The position numbers and the translations under genes are program-made. A stretch of DNA of 64,000 nt, taken from the NCBI GenBank assembly GCA_031292565.1, contig JARLGW010000012.1, positions 124,001 through 188,000 on the forward strand, read 5' to 3'. The DNA is from Paludibacteraceae bacterium. GTDB lineage: Bacteria; Bacteroidota; Bacteroidia; Bacteroidales; Paludibacteraceae. Position 1 is the first letter of the stretch; each line of letters begins with the position of its first letter. The notes under the pieces were generated by a model. It was not told where the DNA came from. It was given only the letters and a program-made list of their open reading frames with translations, and did no database searches. Below are positions 10,024 to 18,967 of this stretch, in pieces.

Positions 10024-10479
10024 TTACGCTTTATGTAAAGGAATCTTATTTACACGGTTTACATGTCGTCCACCTTCAAAATCCGTTTTGAAAAAGTCTT
10101 CAATAATTTCAAAAGCCTCTTCTTCGGAGATAAAGCGGGCTGGCAACGAAAGCACATTGGCATTGTTGTGCTGACGAGCTAATACGGCAAGTTCCGGTTT
10201 CCAGCAAATCGCCGCACGGATTCCTTGATGTTTATTCGCCGTCATGCTAATGCCGTTTCCACTACCACAAATGGCAATACCATATTCAAATTCACCTTTT
10301 TCAATGGCATCAGCCATCGGATGCGCAAAATCGGGGTAATCGCAACTGGCGGTAGAATAAGTTCCGAAATCCTTAAATTCTACTCCTGTGGCTCCGAGAT
10401 CGGTCATAATTAATTCTTTCAATTCAAACCCGGCATGATCTGCACAAATGGCTATTTTTTGTTCGCTTAATTCTTTCAT
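10024..10479 (-). CDS. rpiB: Ribose 5-phosphate isomerase B
   Basis: Interconverts ribose 5-phosphate and ribulose 5-phosphate in the pentose phosphate pathway. At 151 residues it is typical of RpiB/LacAB. Seen: ADHAGFELK (13-21) in the phosphate/sugar site, the DYPDFAHP block (48-55), and the CGSGNGISMTANK signature (71-83) with Cys71 at the position of the catalytic cysteine of E. coli-type RpiB. It is the last gene of the leftward DUF4254 - GT9 - thiL - rpiB set, 45 bases after thiL. A distinct promoter is not evident in that gap. Confidence 0.93.
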   Translation of the reverse strand: MKELSEQKIAICADHAGFELKELIMTDLGATGVEFKDFGTYSTASCDYPDFAHPMADAIEKGEFEYGIAICGSGNGISMTANKHQGIRAAICWKPELAVLARQHNNANVLSLPARFISEEEAFEIIEDFFKTDFEGGRHVNRVNKIPLHKA

Positions 10480-10524
10480 GATAAATTCTATTTTTAGTAG
10501 ATAACAAGTAGTAATAACAAAAGT

Positions 10525-11559
10525 TTATTCGTTTAACGAATTCCAACCTTGGGCCTTCAACGGGAACTCCTGTCCATCACGGGTAACCAGGCAATAGCCC
10601 ATGTCTTCTTTGCAAATATGACCTATAATTTTCACATCCTCCATGTTGTCCATCAAATCATAAAACTCTAAAGGCACGGTAAACAGCAATTCATAATCCT
10701 CACCCCCGTTTAGCGCGGCGGTTACTAGGTTCATATTGAATTCCTCCGCCATCATGGCCGTTTGGTAATCAATCGGGATTTTATCTTCATACACGCGGCA
10801 ACCTATTTTGCTTTGCGTGCAGATGTGCATCAGTTCGGATGACAAGCCATCGGAAATATCCATCATCGCCGTGGGTACAACGCCTTTTTCGGCTAATCGC
10901 TCAATAATATCTTTACGGGCTTCGGGGCGTAACTGACGTTGCAAAAGATATTCTTTTCCATCAAAATCGGGTTGTACTTCCTCTTTGTCTTTTCCTGCAA
11001 AAACGGTTTTTTCGCGTTCCAGCAGTTGCAAACCCATGTAGGCAGCTCCCAAATTGCCGGATACACAAATCAGGTCGTTTTCTTTAGCCCCGTCGCGATA
11101 CACTATTTTACCTTTTTCGCCTTCGCCCAAACAGGTTATGCTAATGGCCAGCCCCGTCATTGAAGCGGAGGTATCGCCACCCACTAAATCAACGCCATGC
11201 TCTTCGCACGCCAACTGGATGCCGGCATAAAATTCTTCCAAATCTTCTACACAAAAACGTTTCGACAACCCGATGGAAACAGTAATTTGTTTCGGTTTGC
11301 CATTCATGGCATAAATATCAGAGAAGTTCACGATGGCCGATTTGTAGCCTAAATGTTTCAAGGGTACATATACCAAATCAAAATGAACTCCTTCCAGTAG
11401 CAAGTCGGTAGTAACCAGCACTTGCTTACTTTTGTAATCGAGTACGGCGGCATCGTCGCCCACCCCTTTTACGGTAGATGGATTTTTTAATTCAATTTTT
11501 TCGGTCAAATAGCGAATTAATCCAAATTCACCCAGCACTGATATTTCGGTTCGTTGCAT
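10525..11559 (-). CDS. thiL: Thiamine-monophosphate kinase
   Basis: Phosphorylates thiamine monophosphate to the active cofactor thiamine diphosphate. The 344 residues show the AIR-synthase-like fold. ATP/Mg-binding acidic motifs are VGDDAAVLD, VTTDLLLEGVHF and VGGDTSAS; the middle MMDISDGLSSEL and GGEDYELLFTVP complete the ThiL signature. It begins 11 bases after the GT9 gene, so it is co-transcribed with it. No TPP riboswitch is visible here, which fits a gene inside an operon not dedicated to thiamine. Confidence 0.93.
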   Translation of the reverse strand: MQRTEISVLGEFGLIRYLTEKIELKNPSTVKGVGDDAAVLDYKSKQVLVTTDLLLEGVHFDLVYVPLKHLGYKSAIVNFSDIYAMNGKPKQITVSIGLSKRFCVEDLEEFYAGIQLACEEHGVDLVGGDTSASMTGLAISITCLGEGEKGKIVYRDGAKENDLICVSGNLGAAYMGLQLLEREKTVFAGKDKEEVQPDFDGKEYLLQRQLRPEARKDIIERLAEKGVVPTAMMDISDGLSSELMHICTQSKIGCRVYEDKIPIDYQTAMMAEEFNMNLVTAALNGGEDYELLFTVPLEFYDLMDNMEDVKIIGHICKEDMGYCLVTRDGQEFPLKAQGWNSLNE

Positions 11560-11570
11560 GATTTATTTTT

Positions 11571-12602
11571 TTACAAATATCGTTTTATTTTTTCTACAAC
11601 CGCTTCCGGTTTTATATTATTCATACAGGCGTAATCGTTGCGTCGGCAAGGAATATTTCCATATACCGAGCATGGCCTGCAAGGCAAATCTACCTCCACA
11701 ATATCATCAACCGACTGATGCCAACCCAAAAAGCCTGCATAATGGTGTGTGGCTCCCCAAATGGAAACTACCGGCAACCCCACCAAGGAAGCTAGGTGCA
11801 TGTTGGCCGAATCCATCGAAACCATTACATCCAACTGTGCCATGAGTTTAAGCTCATCGGGCAACCTGCATGCGGTAGGCATCAAACAGATGGAAGTATA
11901 TTTTGTTTTCCAGTAGGTCATTATCTTTTTTTCTTCCTCCCCGTTTCCGAAAAGGAAAATTTTCACCTCACCTTGCTTATCCAACAAGTGCACAACCTGC
12001 TCCATTTTTTCCAACGGATAAATTTTGCCTTGATGTTTGGCAAAAGGTGCTATGCCTATCCATTTTTGGTTCTTTTCACCAAAGCTTTGTTGTAATATTT
12101 CGGGTAAAACGGGCTTCGTTGAAAAGATAGAAGTGAAGTTTAATTCAAATGTAAATCCCAAGCGTTTAAAAACGTCGTGATACCGTTCCACGGTTAGTTG
12201 CAACGGAACGGATTGATTTTTTCCCCGCCGAGCGAGCTGTTTTTTATCCGTCCGCCCCTTGTTTATCTTTTCTACTTTGGCTGAAGTGAACGAAAATAAT
12301 AAGCGCAGCACTTTGCTTCGAAATACATCGTGCAAATCGGCTACCGCGTCAAAATCGTATTTTTTCAAATCGAAAAATAAACGCACCAAGCCTATCAATC
12401 CTTTGTGTCTGCCACGCTTATCAATGCCTACGATTTGCAAATCGGGCATCCCGGAAAACATGGGGGAAAAAGCTTGTGTAGTAAGCATCGTTAACTTCAC
12501 GTTCTGTTGTTGGTACAAGGACGAGAGTACGGGCACTGTCATCGCCACGTCGCCCATGGCCGACATCCGAATTACTAATATATTACGTGGAAGCTGAGCC
12601 AA
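11571..12602 (-). CDS. Glycosyltransferase family 9 (heptosyltransferase-like)
   Basis: GT-B glycosyltransferase of 343 residues related to ADP-heptose:LPS heptosyltransferases WaaC/WaaF. The N-terminal domain opens NILVIRMSAMGDVAMTVP, the usual GT9 start. The C-terminal nucleotide-binding half has GIAPFAKHQGKIYPLEKM, VSMDSANMHLASLVGLPVVSIWG and a closing Cys-rich CRPCSVYGNIPCRRNDYACM. It probably adds a sugar to lipid A core or another surface glycan. It lies 4 bases after the DUF4254 gene and 11 bases before thiL. Heptose is not proven as the donor. Confidence 0.85.
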   Translation of the reverse strand: MAQLPRNILVIRMSAMGDVAMTVPVLSSLYQQQNVKLTMLTTQAFSPMFSGMPDLQIVGIDKRGRHKGLIGLVRLFFDLKKYDFDAVADLHDVFRSKVLRLLFSFTSAKVEKINKGRTDKKQLARRGKNQSVPLQLTVERYHDVFKRLGFTFELNFTSIFSTKPVLPEILQQSFGEKNQKWIGIAPFAKHQGKIYPLEKMEQVVHLLDKQGEVKIFLFGNGEEEKKIMTYWKTKYTSICLMPTACRLPDELKLMAQLDVMVSMDSANMHLASLVGLPVVSIWGATHHYAGFLGWHQSVDDIVEVDLPCRPCSVYGNIPCRRNDYACMNNIKPEAVVEKIKRYL

Positions 12603-12606
12603 TTTT

Positions 12607-13212
12607 TTATTTTTTCGCGTACAGAATCGGGTTCAAAGAGGGGTCGTTGTACATTTTCATTTGCTTGTACACCTTCATATATTTTTGTCCGGTTTCGATG
12701 TCACGTAGTAGTTGGTCGATAGCCGACGAAAGGTCAACACGTTGTTCCAACAAAATAGCCAACTTCTTTTGGCATTGAGTTATGTGGTCGGAATTGGCAT
12801 CGGTACGGTTTACCTCCTGCTGCATGTGATAAATTTTCAATGCCAAGATAGACAGGCGATCAATAGCCCACGCGGGACTTTCAGTATTGATAACGGCGGC
12901 GGCGTGAACTTTAATTCCTTTATATTTATCGAGGAAATAGCTATCTATTACCTCCACCAAATCAGTACGATCCTGATTCGATTTATCGATACGGCGTTTG
13001 ATGGACAAAGCCTCAACAGGATCTATCGCGGGATTGCGAATTATATCTTCCAAGTGCCATTGCACGGTATCAATCCAATTTTTTACATATAGGATTCCTT
13101 CGATGGAGGATACCTCAAAAGGATTTTTCATTTCGGCATCCACGTGGTCAGTGATATGATAATCAGCGATACAACGATCGAAAATAGCATTACTGTTTTG
13201 TGCAAAAGGCAT
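12607..13212 (-). CDS. DUF4254 family protein
   Basis: Cytosolic, mainly alpha-helical protein of about 201 residues whose function is unknown. Family features are the start AIFDRCIADYHITDHVD and the central IEGILYVKNWIDTVQWHLEDIIRNPAIDP. The frame is open from 13269, but the promoter at 13239-13270 overlaps those extra 19 codons and family members begin near MPFAQ, so the ATG at 13212 is chosen. It is first in an operon with GT9, and in my recollection DUF4254 and GT9 genes are often neighbours in Bacteroidetes. That points to a role in surface glycan assembly, which remains inference. Confidence 0.75.
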   Translation of the reverse strand: MPFAQNSNAIFDRCIADYHITDHVDAEMKNPFEVSSIEGILYVKNWIDTVQWHLEDIIRNPAIDPVEALSIKRRIDKSNQDRTDLVEVIDSYFLDKYKGIKVHAAAVINTESPAWAIDRLSILALKIYHMQQEVNRTDANSDHITQCQKKLAILLEQRVDLSSAIDQLLRDIETGQKYMKVYKQMKMYNDPSLNPILYAKK

Positions 13213-13238
13213 AGCTTGAAGTATAAAAATTTGAAATG

Positions 13239-13270
13239 CAAATTTACACAAATTTGTAGAAGAACACAAA
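13239..13270 (-). promoter_or_regulatory. Near-consensus promoter of the DUF4254 - GT9 - thiL - rpiB operon
   Basis: On the minus strand TTTG (13267-13270), a 20-base spacer and TAAATTTG (13239-13246) match the Bacteroidetes -33/-7 consensus, with a leader of about 20 bases to the ATG at 13212. Confidence 0.7.
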
Positions 13271-13451
13271 AGGCGGAGGGGAAACCTCCCTCACCCCCAC
13301 GGAAGAAAGTGTTAGCCTTAATTTATAAACAATTAAGATTAAGTCTCTGATGTAACTCTACGTGAAAAAAATACAAAAAATTTCTTTTTTTTAAACCATT
13401 TGTAATCAACAATAGTTTCATCAAGGTAACTTTCTCACTTTCAGGTGTCTT

Positions 13452-13483
13452 CTTGCATGCAATATAAAAAGAATTTATATTTG
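13452..13483 (+). promoter_or_regulatory. Near-consensus promoter of the QorB-like gene
   Basis: CTTG at 13452-13455, a 20-base spacer, then TATATTTG at 13476-13483. The leader is about 90 bases and ends in TAAGGAATTAATATG, so AAGGAA can serve as ribosome binding site. The rest of the 13271-13581 gap shows nothing else recognisable. Confidence 0.65.
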
Positions 13484-13581
13484 CAGCAGAAAAGATACTA
13501 AGTGTATTTTAGAGAGTTATATTTAAAACAAGAAATTAACAATAACAATTATTCATTAACCATTTAAATTAAGGAATTAAT

Positions 13582-14433
13582 ATGAAAATCGGAATAACAG
13601 GAGCCACCGGCCAACTAGGCAGAATCATGGTAGAACAACTGAAAAAAAGAGTATCGGCAGAGAGCATTGTAGCATTGGTTCGCAATCCTCAAAAAGCTGC
13701 TGAATTGGGTATTGAAGCACGGGAGTTTGATTATGCAAAACCAGAAAATCTGGCAACTTCGCTACAAGGCATTGATAAGCTATTGCTTATTTCGAGCAAC
13801 GAACTCGGACAACGCGCTACACAACATGCCAACGTGATTAACGCGGCGAAACAGGCAGGGGTAAAATGGATTGTATATACCAGTTTGCTACATGCAGAAA
13901 CTTCGTCGTTGAACCTTGCCGGAGAGCATTTGGCTACCGAAGCCGCCTTAAAAGCTTCGGGCATACCATATACTATTTTGCGTAATGGCTGGTACACCGA
14001 AAATTACACGGGTTCAGTACAAGGAGCTATCACCGCGGGTGCTTTTATCGGTAGTGCCGGGGATGGAAAAATTTCTTCCGCCGCACGGGTCGATTTTGCC
14101 GAAGCAGCAGCCGTTGTTTTGTCGGGCGAAGGTCATCAAGGTAAGGTATATGAACTTGCCGGGGATGAGAGTTATACATTAACGGATTTAGCTGCCGAAA
14201 TAGCTCGCCAAACAAAAAAAGACATCCCGTACAACAACCTGCCGGAAGCGGAATACGCCAATATACTGAAAAGCTTCGGGATACCTGAAGGATTTGCCGG
14301 GGCTATTGCCAGTTGGGATGTTAGCGCATCGAAAGGTGATTTGTTTGATAACGGGCATCTGCTTTCAAAACTAATTGGTAGACCTACAACGCCCTTGGCT
14401 AAAGTTGTAGCTGATGCCATCACTGCCGGATAG
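13582..14433 (+). CDS. NmrA-like / QOR2-type NAD(P)H:quinone oxidoreductase (SDR superfamily)
   Basis: Atypical short-chain dehydrogenase of 283 residues resembling E. coli QorB (YtfG). A Rossmann fold starts at once with GITGATGQLGRIM (4-16), followed by ALVRNPQKA, where the arginine suggests NADP(H) preference. LLLISSNELGQR and YTILRNGWYTENY are characteristic of the QOR2 group. It likely reduces quinones or acts as a redox sensor. It has its own promoter and a strong terminator, so it is a single-gene unit; it converges on the FNR-like gene. Confidence 0.85.
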   Translation: MKIGITGATGQLGRIMVEQLKKRVSAESIVALVRNPQKAAELGIEAREFDYAKPENLATSLQGIDKLLLISSNELGQRATQHANVINAAKQAGVKWIVYTSLLHAETSSLNLAGEHLATEAALKASGIPYTILRNGWYTENYTGSVQGAITAGAFIGSAGDGKISSAARVDFAEAAAVVLSGEGHQGKVYELAGDESYTLTDLAAEIARQTKKDIPYNNLPEAEYANILKSFGIPEGFAGAIASWDVSASKGDLFDNGHLLSKLIGRPTTPLAKVVADAITAG

Positions 14434-14453
14434 ATAAAAAATAAATACGAGAT

Positions 14454-14499
14454 AATTCCGCTTACTAAGATCATTTTTTTTAGTAAGCGGAATTTTTTT
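14454..14499. terminator. Terminator after the QorB-like gene
   Basis: AATTCCGCTTACTAA pairs perfectly with TTAGTAAGCGGAATT (15 bp) and is followed by TTTTT. It lies between two converging genes. Confidence 0.88.
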
Positions 14500-14548
14500 A
14501 TTGAAACCCGTACACTATACTGCATTGGTTAACACATCAAATTATATT

Positions 14549-15208
14549 CTAAAGGAAACTTTCGGTAATAATTTGCCCGGAACTAATGTCTGAGTACATA
14601 AGTTTTTCCTTCATTCCCTCAACAAAACGATCAGAGCCACTCAGGTAATAACGAGTGTCGTCGGGCTTTTGAATTATGTTGTCCCAAACGTCGTCGATCC
14701 CCTCGTGGTTTACCCGCCACTGAGCATTGGGTAGCTTACATAATTCTTCTTCGTAAAGAAATCCGGTTCGTGCCACGTGCAGAAGACTCCAGTTTACTTG
14801 CAATTGCCGTTGCTGTATATCCCTTATTATAGAACGCACGGGCGTTATGCCTATGCCTCCCGAAAGAAAAACAATTTCTGATTGAGCCGATGGGTTTACC
14901 ACAAACTCGCCATTAATTTTAAAAGCCTTCATATTATCACCCGGAGTCAAGGCCGCCAATAATTGTTTGTACTCGGAGCCCGAAGCCAGATCGACCGAGA
15001 ATTCCACGTAAGGGTCGGCAGGTGCAGAAGCGAAAGAGAGGTTGTGCTCGATTGTCTTATCCTTCCCTTCGGACGAAAAACCCACATGCGCCCATTGCCC
15101 GGCCTTGAATGGGATAGGCTGTGATGCCGAAAAGAAGAACGTGTACACCTTGTCGTATTCACAACGCTTGCTTACCAATTGAAGGTTGTAAAAATTTGTT
15201 TCACTCAT
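14549..15208 (-). CDS. FNR-like flavin oxidoreductase
   Basis: Small ferredoxin-NADP+ reductase-type protein of 219 residues. The FAD-binding beta barrel covers about 1-100, with HNLSFASAP standing where RxYS-type FAD motifs occur. An NAD(P)-binding half follows with LSGGIGITPVRSI (115-127), and the sequence ends in the family-like ITESFL. It has no iron-sulfur or globin domain, so the electron partner is unknown. It starts MSETNFYNLQLV and appears monocistronic. Confidence 0.8.
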   Translation of the reverse strand: MSETNFYNLQLVSKRCEYDKVYTFFFSASQPIPFKAGQWAHVGFSSEGKDKTIEHNLSFASAPADPYVEFSVDLASGSEYKQLLAALTPGDNMKAFKINGEFVVNPSAQSEIVFLSGGIGITPVRSIIRDIQQRQLQVNWSLLHVARTGFLYEEELCKLPNAQWRVNHEGIDDVWDNIIQKPDDTRYYLSGSDRFVEGMKEKLMYSDISSGQIITESFL

Positions 15209-15388
15209 AAGTTACTGGGTTAAATTACATCTATAAATGTAAAAAACATTTTGGCAAATGATTGTCTTTAGTTGATAAAACAGGCCATTTTTATGAATCT
15301 TTTATTTTATATTTCTCCAAATATTGACAAGATACAGGCATTTCTGTTATAGTTTCCAAACAATCACACGAAATATTAAATTTCTGAT

Positions 15389-15396
15389 TAATTTTG
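15389..15396 (+). promoter_or_regulatory. -7 box of the gldA-like gene
   Basis: TAATTTTG, 25 bases before the ATG at 15421. It overlaps an in-frame TTG at 15394, which argues against that earlier start. Confidence 0.5.
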
Positions 15397-15420
15397 CTAG
15401 CTATTAAAAATCCAAACATT

Positions 15421-16332
15421 ATGTCAATTTCTATTAAGCAAGTTATCAAACACTATGGTGAACAACGCGTGTTAAACGACGTGAGTTTTGAAATTGGTTC
15501 GGGACAAATTGTAGGGTTTATCGGGCCTAACGGTGCCGGAAAATCGACAATGATGAAAATTATCACCGGGTTTGTTCCGTACGAAAAAGGTTCGGTACAG
15601 GTATGCGATTTGGAAGTGAACGACAACCCGTTGGAGATAAAAAAATTGATTGGCTATCTGCCTGAGCATAACCCTTTGTACCTGGAAATGTATGTACGGG
15701 AATACTTGCAGTTTATAGGCGAAATGTATAAATTGGGTAAAAATACCAAAGGCCGTGTGGATGAAATGATAGAACGCACAGGGCTTACCTTGGAATATAA
15801 AAAGAAAATAGGGCAACTATCTAAAGGCTATCGCCAACGCGTAGGCTTGGCTCAAGCGTTGATACACGACCCCAAGGTGCTTATCCTGGATGAGCCTACC
15901 ACGGGGCTTGACCCAAACCAGCTAGTGGATGTGCGTAACCTGATTTCGGAAATCGGGAAAGAAAAAACGGTGATGCTTTCCACCCACATCATGCAGGAAG
16001 TGAGTGCTATTTGCGATCGTGTGCTAATTATCAACCAAGGTAATATTGTGGCTGACGAAAAAGAAAAAGACATTATTTCGGCAAAAAACCAAAAAACCCA
16101 CATCCTTACCGTGGAATTGGATAAAGAAATTGATGAGAAAATTTTCCTAGAAATAAAAGGGGTACAAAAAGCTACGAAACTACAACCTACACTTTTCCAA
16201 TTGGAAAGTGCGGAAGACATTCGTGCTGAAGTGTTCCGCTTTGTAAATGAAAAAGGATTTGCCTTACTTACCCTTAATCAACAGGAACGTAACATGGAAG
16301 ATGTATTCCATGAACTGACCGGGGCAAAATAA
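15421..16332 (+). CDS. gldA: GldA-type ABC transporter ATP-binding protein
   Basis: ABC ATPase of 303 residues closest to GldA, the ATPase of the Gld ABC transporter of gliding Bacteroidetes. It is also present in many non-gliding members. Walker A is GPNGAGKS (35-42), the signature LSKGYRQ (133-139) and Walker B VLILDEP (153-159). The group's YLPEHNPLY and a C-terminal regulatory extension are present. The permease partners (GldF/GldG) are not adjacent; the next gene is ruvB. Its identity as GldA rather than a related Nat/Ccm ATPase rests on resemblance only. Confidence 0.75.
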   Translation: MSISIKQVIKHYGEQRVLNDVSFEIGSGQIVGFIGPNGAGKSTMMKIITGFVPYEKGSVQVCDLEVNDNPLEIKKLIGYLPEHNPLYLEMYVREYLQFIGEMYKLGKNTKGRVDEMIERTGLTLEYKKKIGQLSKGYRQRVGLAQALIHDPKVLILDEPTTGLDPNQLVDVRNLISEIGKEKTVMLSTHIMQEVSAICDRVLIINQGNIVADEKEKDIISAKNQKTHILTVELDKEIDEKIFLEIKGVQKATKLQPTLFQLESAEDIRAEVFRFVNEKGFALLTLNQQERNMEDVFHELTGAK

Positions 16333-16377
16333 GAATAATGCGAGTTTAACATATTAATTAAAAACTAGCCTGATAAG

Positions 16378-16405
16378 ACCATTTTCCTGACATCAGGAAA
16401 ATGGT
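16378..16405. other. Perfect hairpin between gldA-like and ruvB
   Basis: ACCATTTTCCTG pairs perfectly with CAGGAAAATGGT around ACAT. It has no T run and ends 12 bases before the ruvB ATG, so it could affect ruvB translation or mark an mRNA processing point. Confidence 0.6.
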
Positions 16406-16417
16406 AAGAAATAAACG

Positions 16418-17434
16418 ATGGAAGAAGAAAACTTCGACATACGCAACCAACAACGGGAATCGGACTTTGAAAATGCCTTGAGGCCATTGAGCTTTTCGGA
16501 TTTCAAAGGACAATCGAAGATTGTTGAAAATTTGGGCATTTTTGTCAGTGCAGCCCGTATGCGCACGGAGGCTCTTGACCATGTGCTGCTTCATGGCCCT
16601 CCTGGTTTGGGGAAGACTACTCTTTCCAATATTATCGCGAACGAACTGGGCGTAGGCTTTAAAGTTACTTCGGGGCCGGTACTTGACAAGCCGGGCGATT
16701 TAGCTGGTGTTCTTACATCACTAGAAACAAATGATGTTCTTTTTATTGATGAAATACACCGCCTTAGTCCGGTAGTGGAAGAGTATCTGTACTCGGCTAT
16801 GGAGGATTATCGCATTGATATAATGATAGATAAGGGCCCTAGTGCCCGGTCTATTCAAATAGAGTTGAACCCGTTTACGCTGATTGGTGCCACTACGCGT
16901 AGTGGATTGCTTACCAGCCCATTGCGAGCCCGATTTGGCATTAATTGCCACTTGGAATATTATGATGCAGACGTGTTGGCGGGAATTATTTTGCGGTCAG
17001 CCAACTTGTTAAATATCGAATGTAAAAAATCGGCATCTGTAGAAATTGCAGGCAGAAGCAGGGGAACCCCCCGTATAGCAAACGCGTTGTTGCGCAGGGT
17101 TCGTGACTTTGCACAGGTAAAGGGCGATGGAATTATTGACTTAGCCATTGCTCAATACGCGTTGGAGGCATTGAATATTGACAAATTCGGATTGGATGAA
17201 GTGGATAATAAAATTCTTTGCACCCTAATAGATAAATTCAAAGGTGGCCCGGTAGGGTTAACCACCATTGCCACAGCGTTGAGCGAAGATGCAGGAACCA
17301 TAGAGGAAGTGTACGAACCATTCCTCATAAAAGAAGGATTTTTAAAACGAACCCCTCGTGGACGGGAGGTCACAGAATTGGCATACAAACATTTAGGACG
17401 GGTAAAACAAAGCGAACAGGGATCGCTATTTTAA
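16418..17434 (+). CDS. ruvB: Holliday junction branch migration helicase RuvB
   Basis: AAA+ motor of the RuvABC complex that drives Holliday junction branch migration in recombinational repair. Full length at 338 residues. Walker A GPPGLGKT is at 60-67, Walker B DEIH at 111-114 and sensor 1 GATTRSG at 157-163. A C-terminal winged helix closes with [20 protein letters not shown], which is diagnostic for RuvB. It lies 15 bases before the flippase gene and may share a transcript with it. ruvA and ruvC are not in the window. Confidence 0.96.
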   Translation: MEEENFDIRNQQRESDFENALRPLSFSDFKGQSKIVENLGIFVSAARMRTEALDHVLLHGPPGLGKTTLSNIIANELGVGFKVTSGPVLDKPGDLAGVLTSLETNDVLFIDEIHRLSPVVEEYLYSAMEDYRIDIMIDKGPSARSIQIELNPFTLIGATTRSGLLTSPLRARFGINCHLEYYDADVLAGIILRSANLLNIECKKSASVEIAGRSRGTPRIANALLRRVRDFAQVKGDGIIDLAIAQYALEALNIDKFGLDEVDNKILCTLIDKFKGGPVGLTTIATALSEDAGTIEEVYEPFLIKEGFLKRTPRGREVTELAYKHLGRVKQSEQGSLF

Positions 17435-17449
17435 TTTAAGACTGATTTT

Positions 17450-18943
17450 ATGAGTAAAATGAAATCCTTGGTAAAGGATACTGCAATTTATGGTTTAAGT
17501 AGTATTGTTGGTCGATTTCTAAATTGGTGTTTGGTACCGATTTACACTTTTGTGCTGAAAGATCCTAGCGAATATGGTGTTGTAACCAACTTGTACGCTT
17601 GGACTGCTTTCGTGGTTGTAATCCTCACCTATGGGATGGAAACCGGTTTTTTCCGCTTTATTAATAAAGATAAAAATCCGAATAAAGTTTATAGTACTTC
17701 ACTTATAAGTTTATTCACCACCTCTGCCCTATTCGTCATTTTATGTTTTGCTTTCAAGCAAAGTATTGCCAATGCTATCGACTTGGGCGACCATACCGAA
17801 TATATCTGGATGATGGGCATCATTGTGGCCATAGATGCTTTTGGATCGGTTCCTTTTGCCTACCTGCGCTACAAAAGCAAACCGATTAAGTTTGCAGCAC
17901 TAAAAGTCTTTATGATTGCTATAAATATAATTTTCAACCTTTTCTTCCTGATTACCTGCCCTTGGCTGAACAAGGTGCATCCGGCACTAATAAGCTGGTT
18001 CTACAACCCCGATTACGGCGTGGGTTACATTCTGATTGCCAACTTGATTTCAACGTCGGCAGTAATGCTGGCTCAAATACCAGATGTGCTAGAGGCAAAA
18101 TTTGAGTTTGACAAGGATCTACTCAAACAGATGCTCAGATACTCATTTCCCTTACTCATTTTAGGCATCGCGGGGGTTATGAACCAATCGGTGGACAAAA
18201 TAATTTTCCCCAAAGTATATCCTGATGCAAAAGAAGGCATGCATTTATTGGGTATTTACGGTGCCTGTTCCAAAATCTCATTGGTGATGTGGATGTTTAC
18301 ACAGGCCTTCCGGTTTGCATATGAACCCTTCGTATTTGCTCACCAACAGGCAAAGGATAGCAAAAAGGCGTACTCGGATGCCATGAAGTATTTCGTTATT
18401 TTCTCCCTTATTATTTTCCTTGGGATGGAATTTTACATTGATGTTTTGAAATTAATCATCAGCAAAAGCTATTGGGAAGGATTTGCCGTTGTGCCCATCA
18501 TTTTAATGTCGTACGTATTTCAGGGGATTTACTTTAATCTTTCTATATGGTACAAGCTAACGGATAAAACGATGTATGGAGCTTATTTTTCGGTGCTTGG
18601 AGCTATTATCACCGTGGTTATCATCGTGATATTCGTTCCGATGAAAAATTCTCTTTATGGAGGTTATATGGGGGCAGCATGGTCGTCTTTCGTTTGTTAC
18701 TTAGTCATCATGCTCATCTCCTATTTTTACGGACAAAAATATTTTCCTATTAAATATGAATTGAAAAGAATCGGGTGGTATTTCTTGCTTACAGTGGTTT
18801 TATATTTCTTAAACGAGATGTTCCACACGCACTCGGTAGGTTTGAATTACACCATTAGAACGGTAGTTCTTTTCGGATTTATTTTTTATATATTGAAAAA
18901 AGAAAAACTGATTCAACAAATTCCTTACTTAAATAAGCTTTAA
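17450..18943 (+). CDS. Polysaccharide biosynthesis flippase (Wzx-type, MOP superfamily)
   Basis: Integral membrane protein of 497 residues with about 14 hydrophobic helices. Its N-terminus (KDTAIYGLSSIVGRFLNWCLVPIYT) is typical of the oligosaccharide flippase branch of the MATE/MOP superfamily. It probably moves undecaprenyl-linked O-antigen or similar units across the inner membrane. In Bacteroidetes this gene often follows ruvB, as here with a gap of only 15 bases. The glycan genes further right supply its likely cargo. Confidence 0.87.
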   Translation: MSKMKSLVKDTAIYGLSSIVGRFLNWCLVPIYTFVLKDPSEYGVVTNLYAWTAFVVVILTYGMETGFFRFINKDKNPNKVYSTSLISLFTTSALFVILCFAFKQSIANAIDLGDHTEYIWMMGIIVAIDAFGSVPFAYLRYKSKPIKFAALKVFMIAINIIFNLFFLITCPWLNKVHPALISWFYNPDYGVGYILIANLISTSAVMLAQIPDVLEAKFEFDKDLLKQMLRYSFPLLILGIAGVMNQSVDKIIFPKVYPDAKEGMHLLGIYGACSKISLVMWMFTQAFRFAYEPFVFAHQQAKDSKKAYSDAMKYFVIFSLIIFLGMEFYIDVLKLIISKSYWEGFAVVPIILMSYVFQGIYFNLSIWYKLTDKTMYGAYFSVLGAIITVVIIVIFVPMKNSLYGGYMGAAWSSFVCYLVIMLISYFYGQKYFPIKYELKRIGWYFLLTVVLYFLNEMFHTHSVGLNYTIRTVVLFGFIFYILKKEKLIQQIPYLNKL

Positions 18944-18967
18944 TATAAATCATTAAAATTGGAGTTC

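Noticed and set aside
11560-11570. TPP riboswitch controlling thiL
   Set aside because: Only 11 bases separate thiL from the GT9 gene; no THI element is present there or before the operon.
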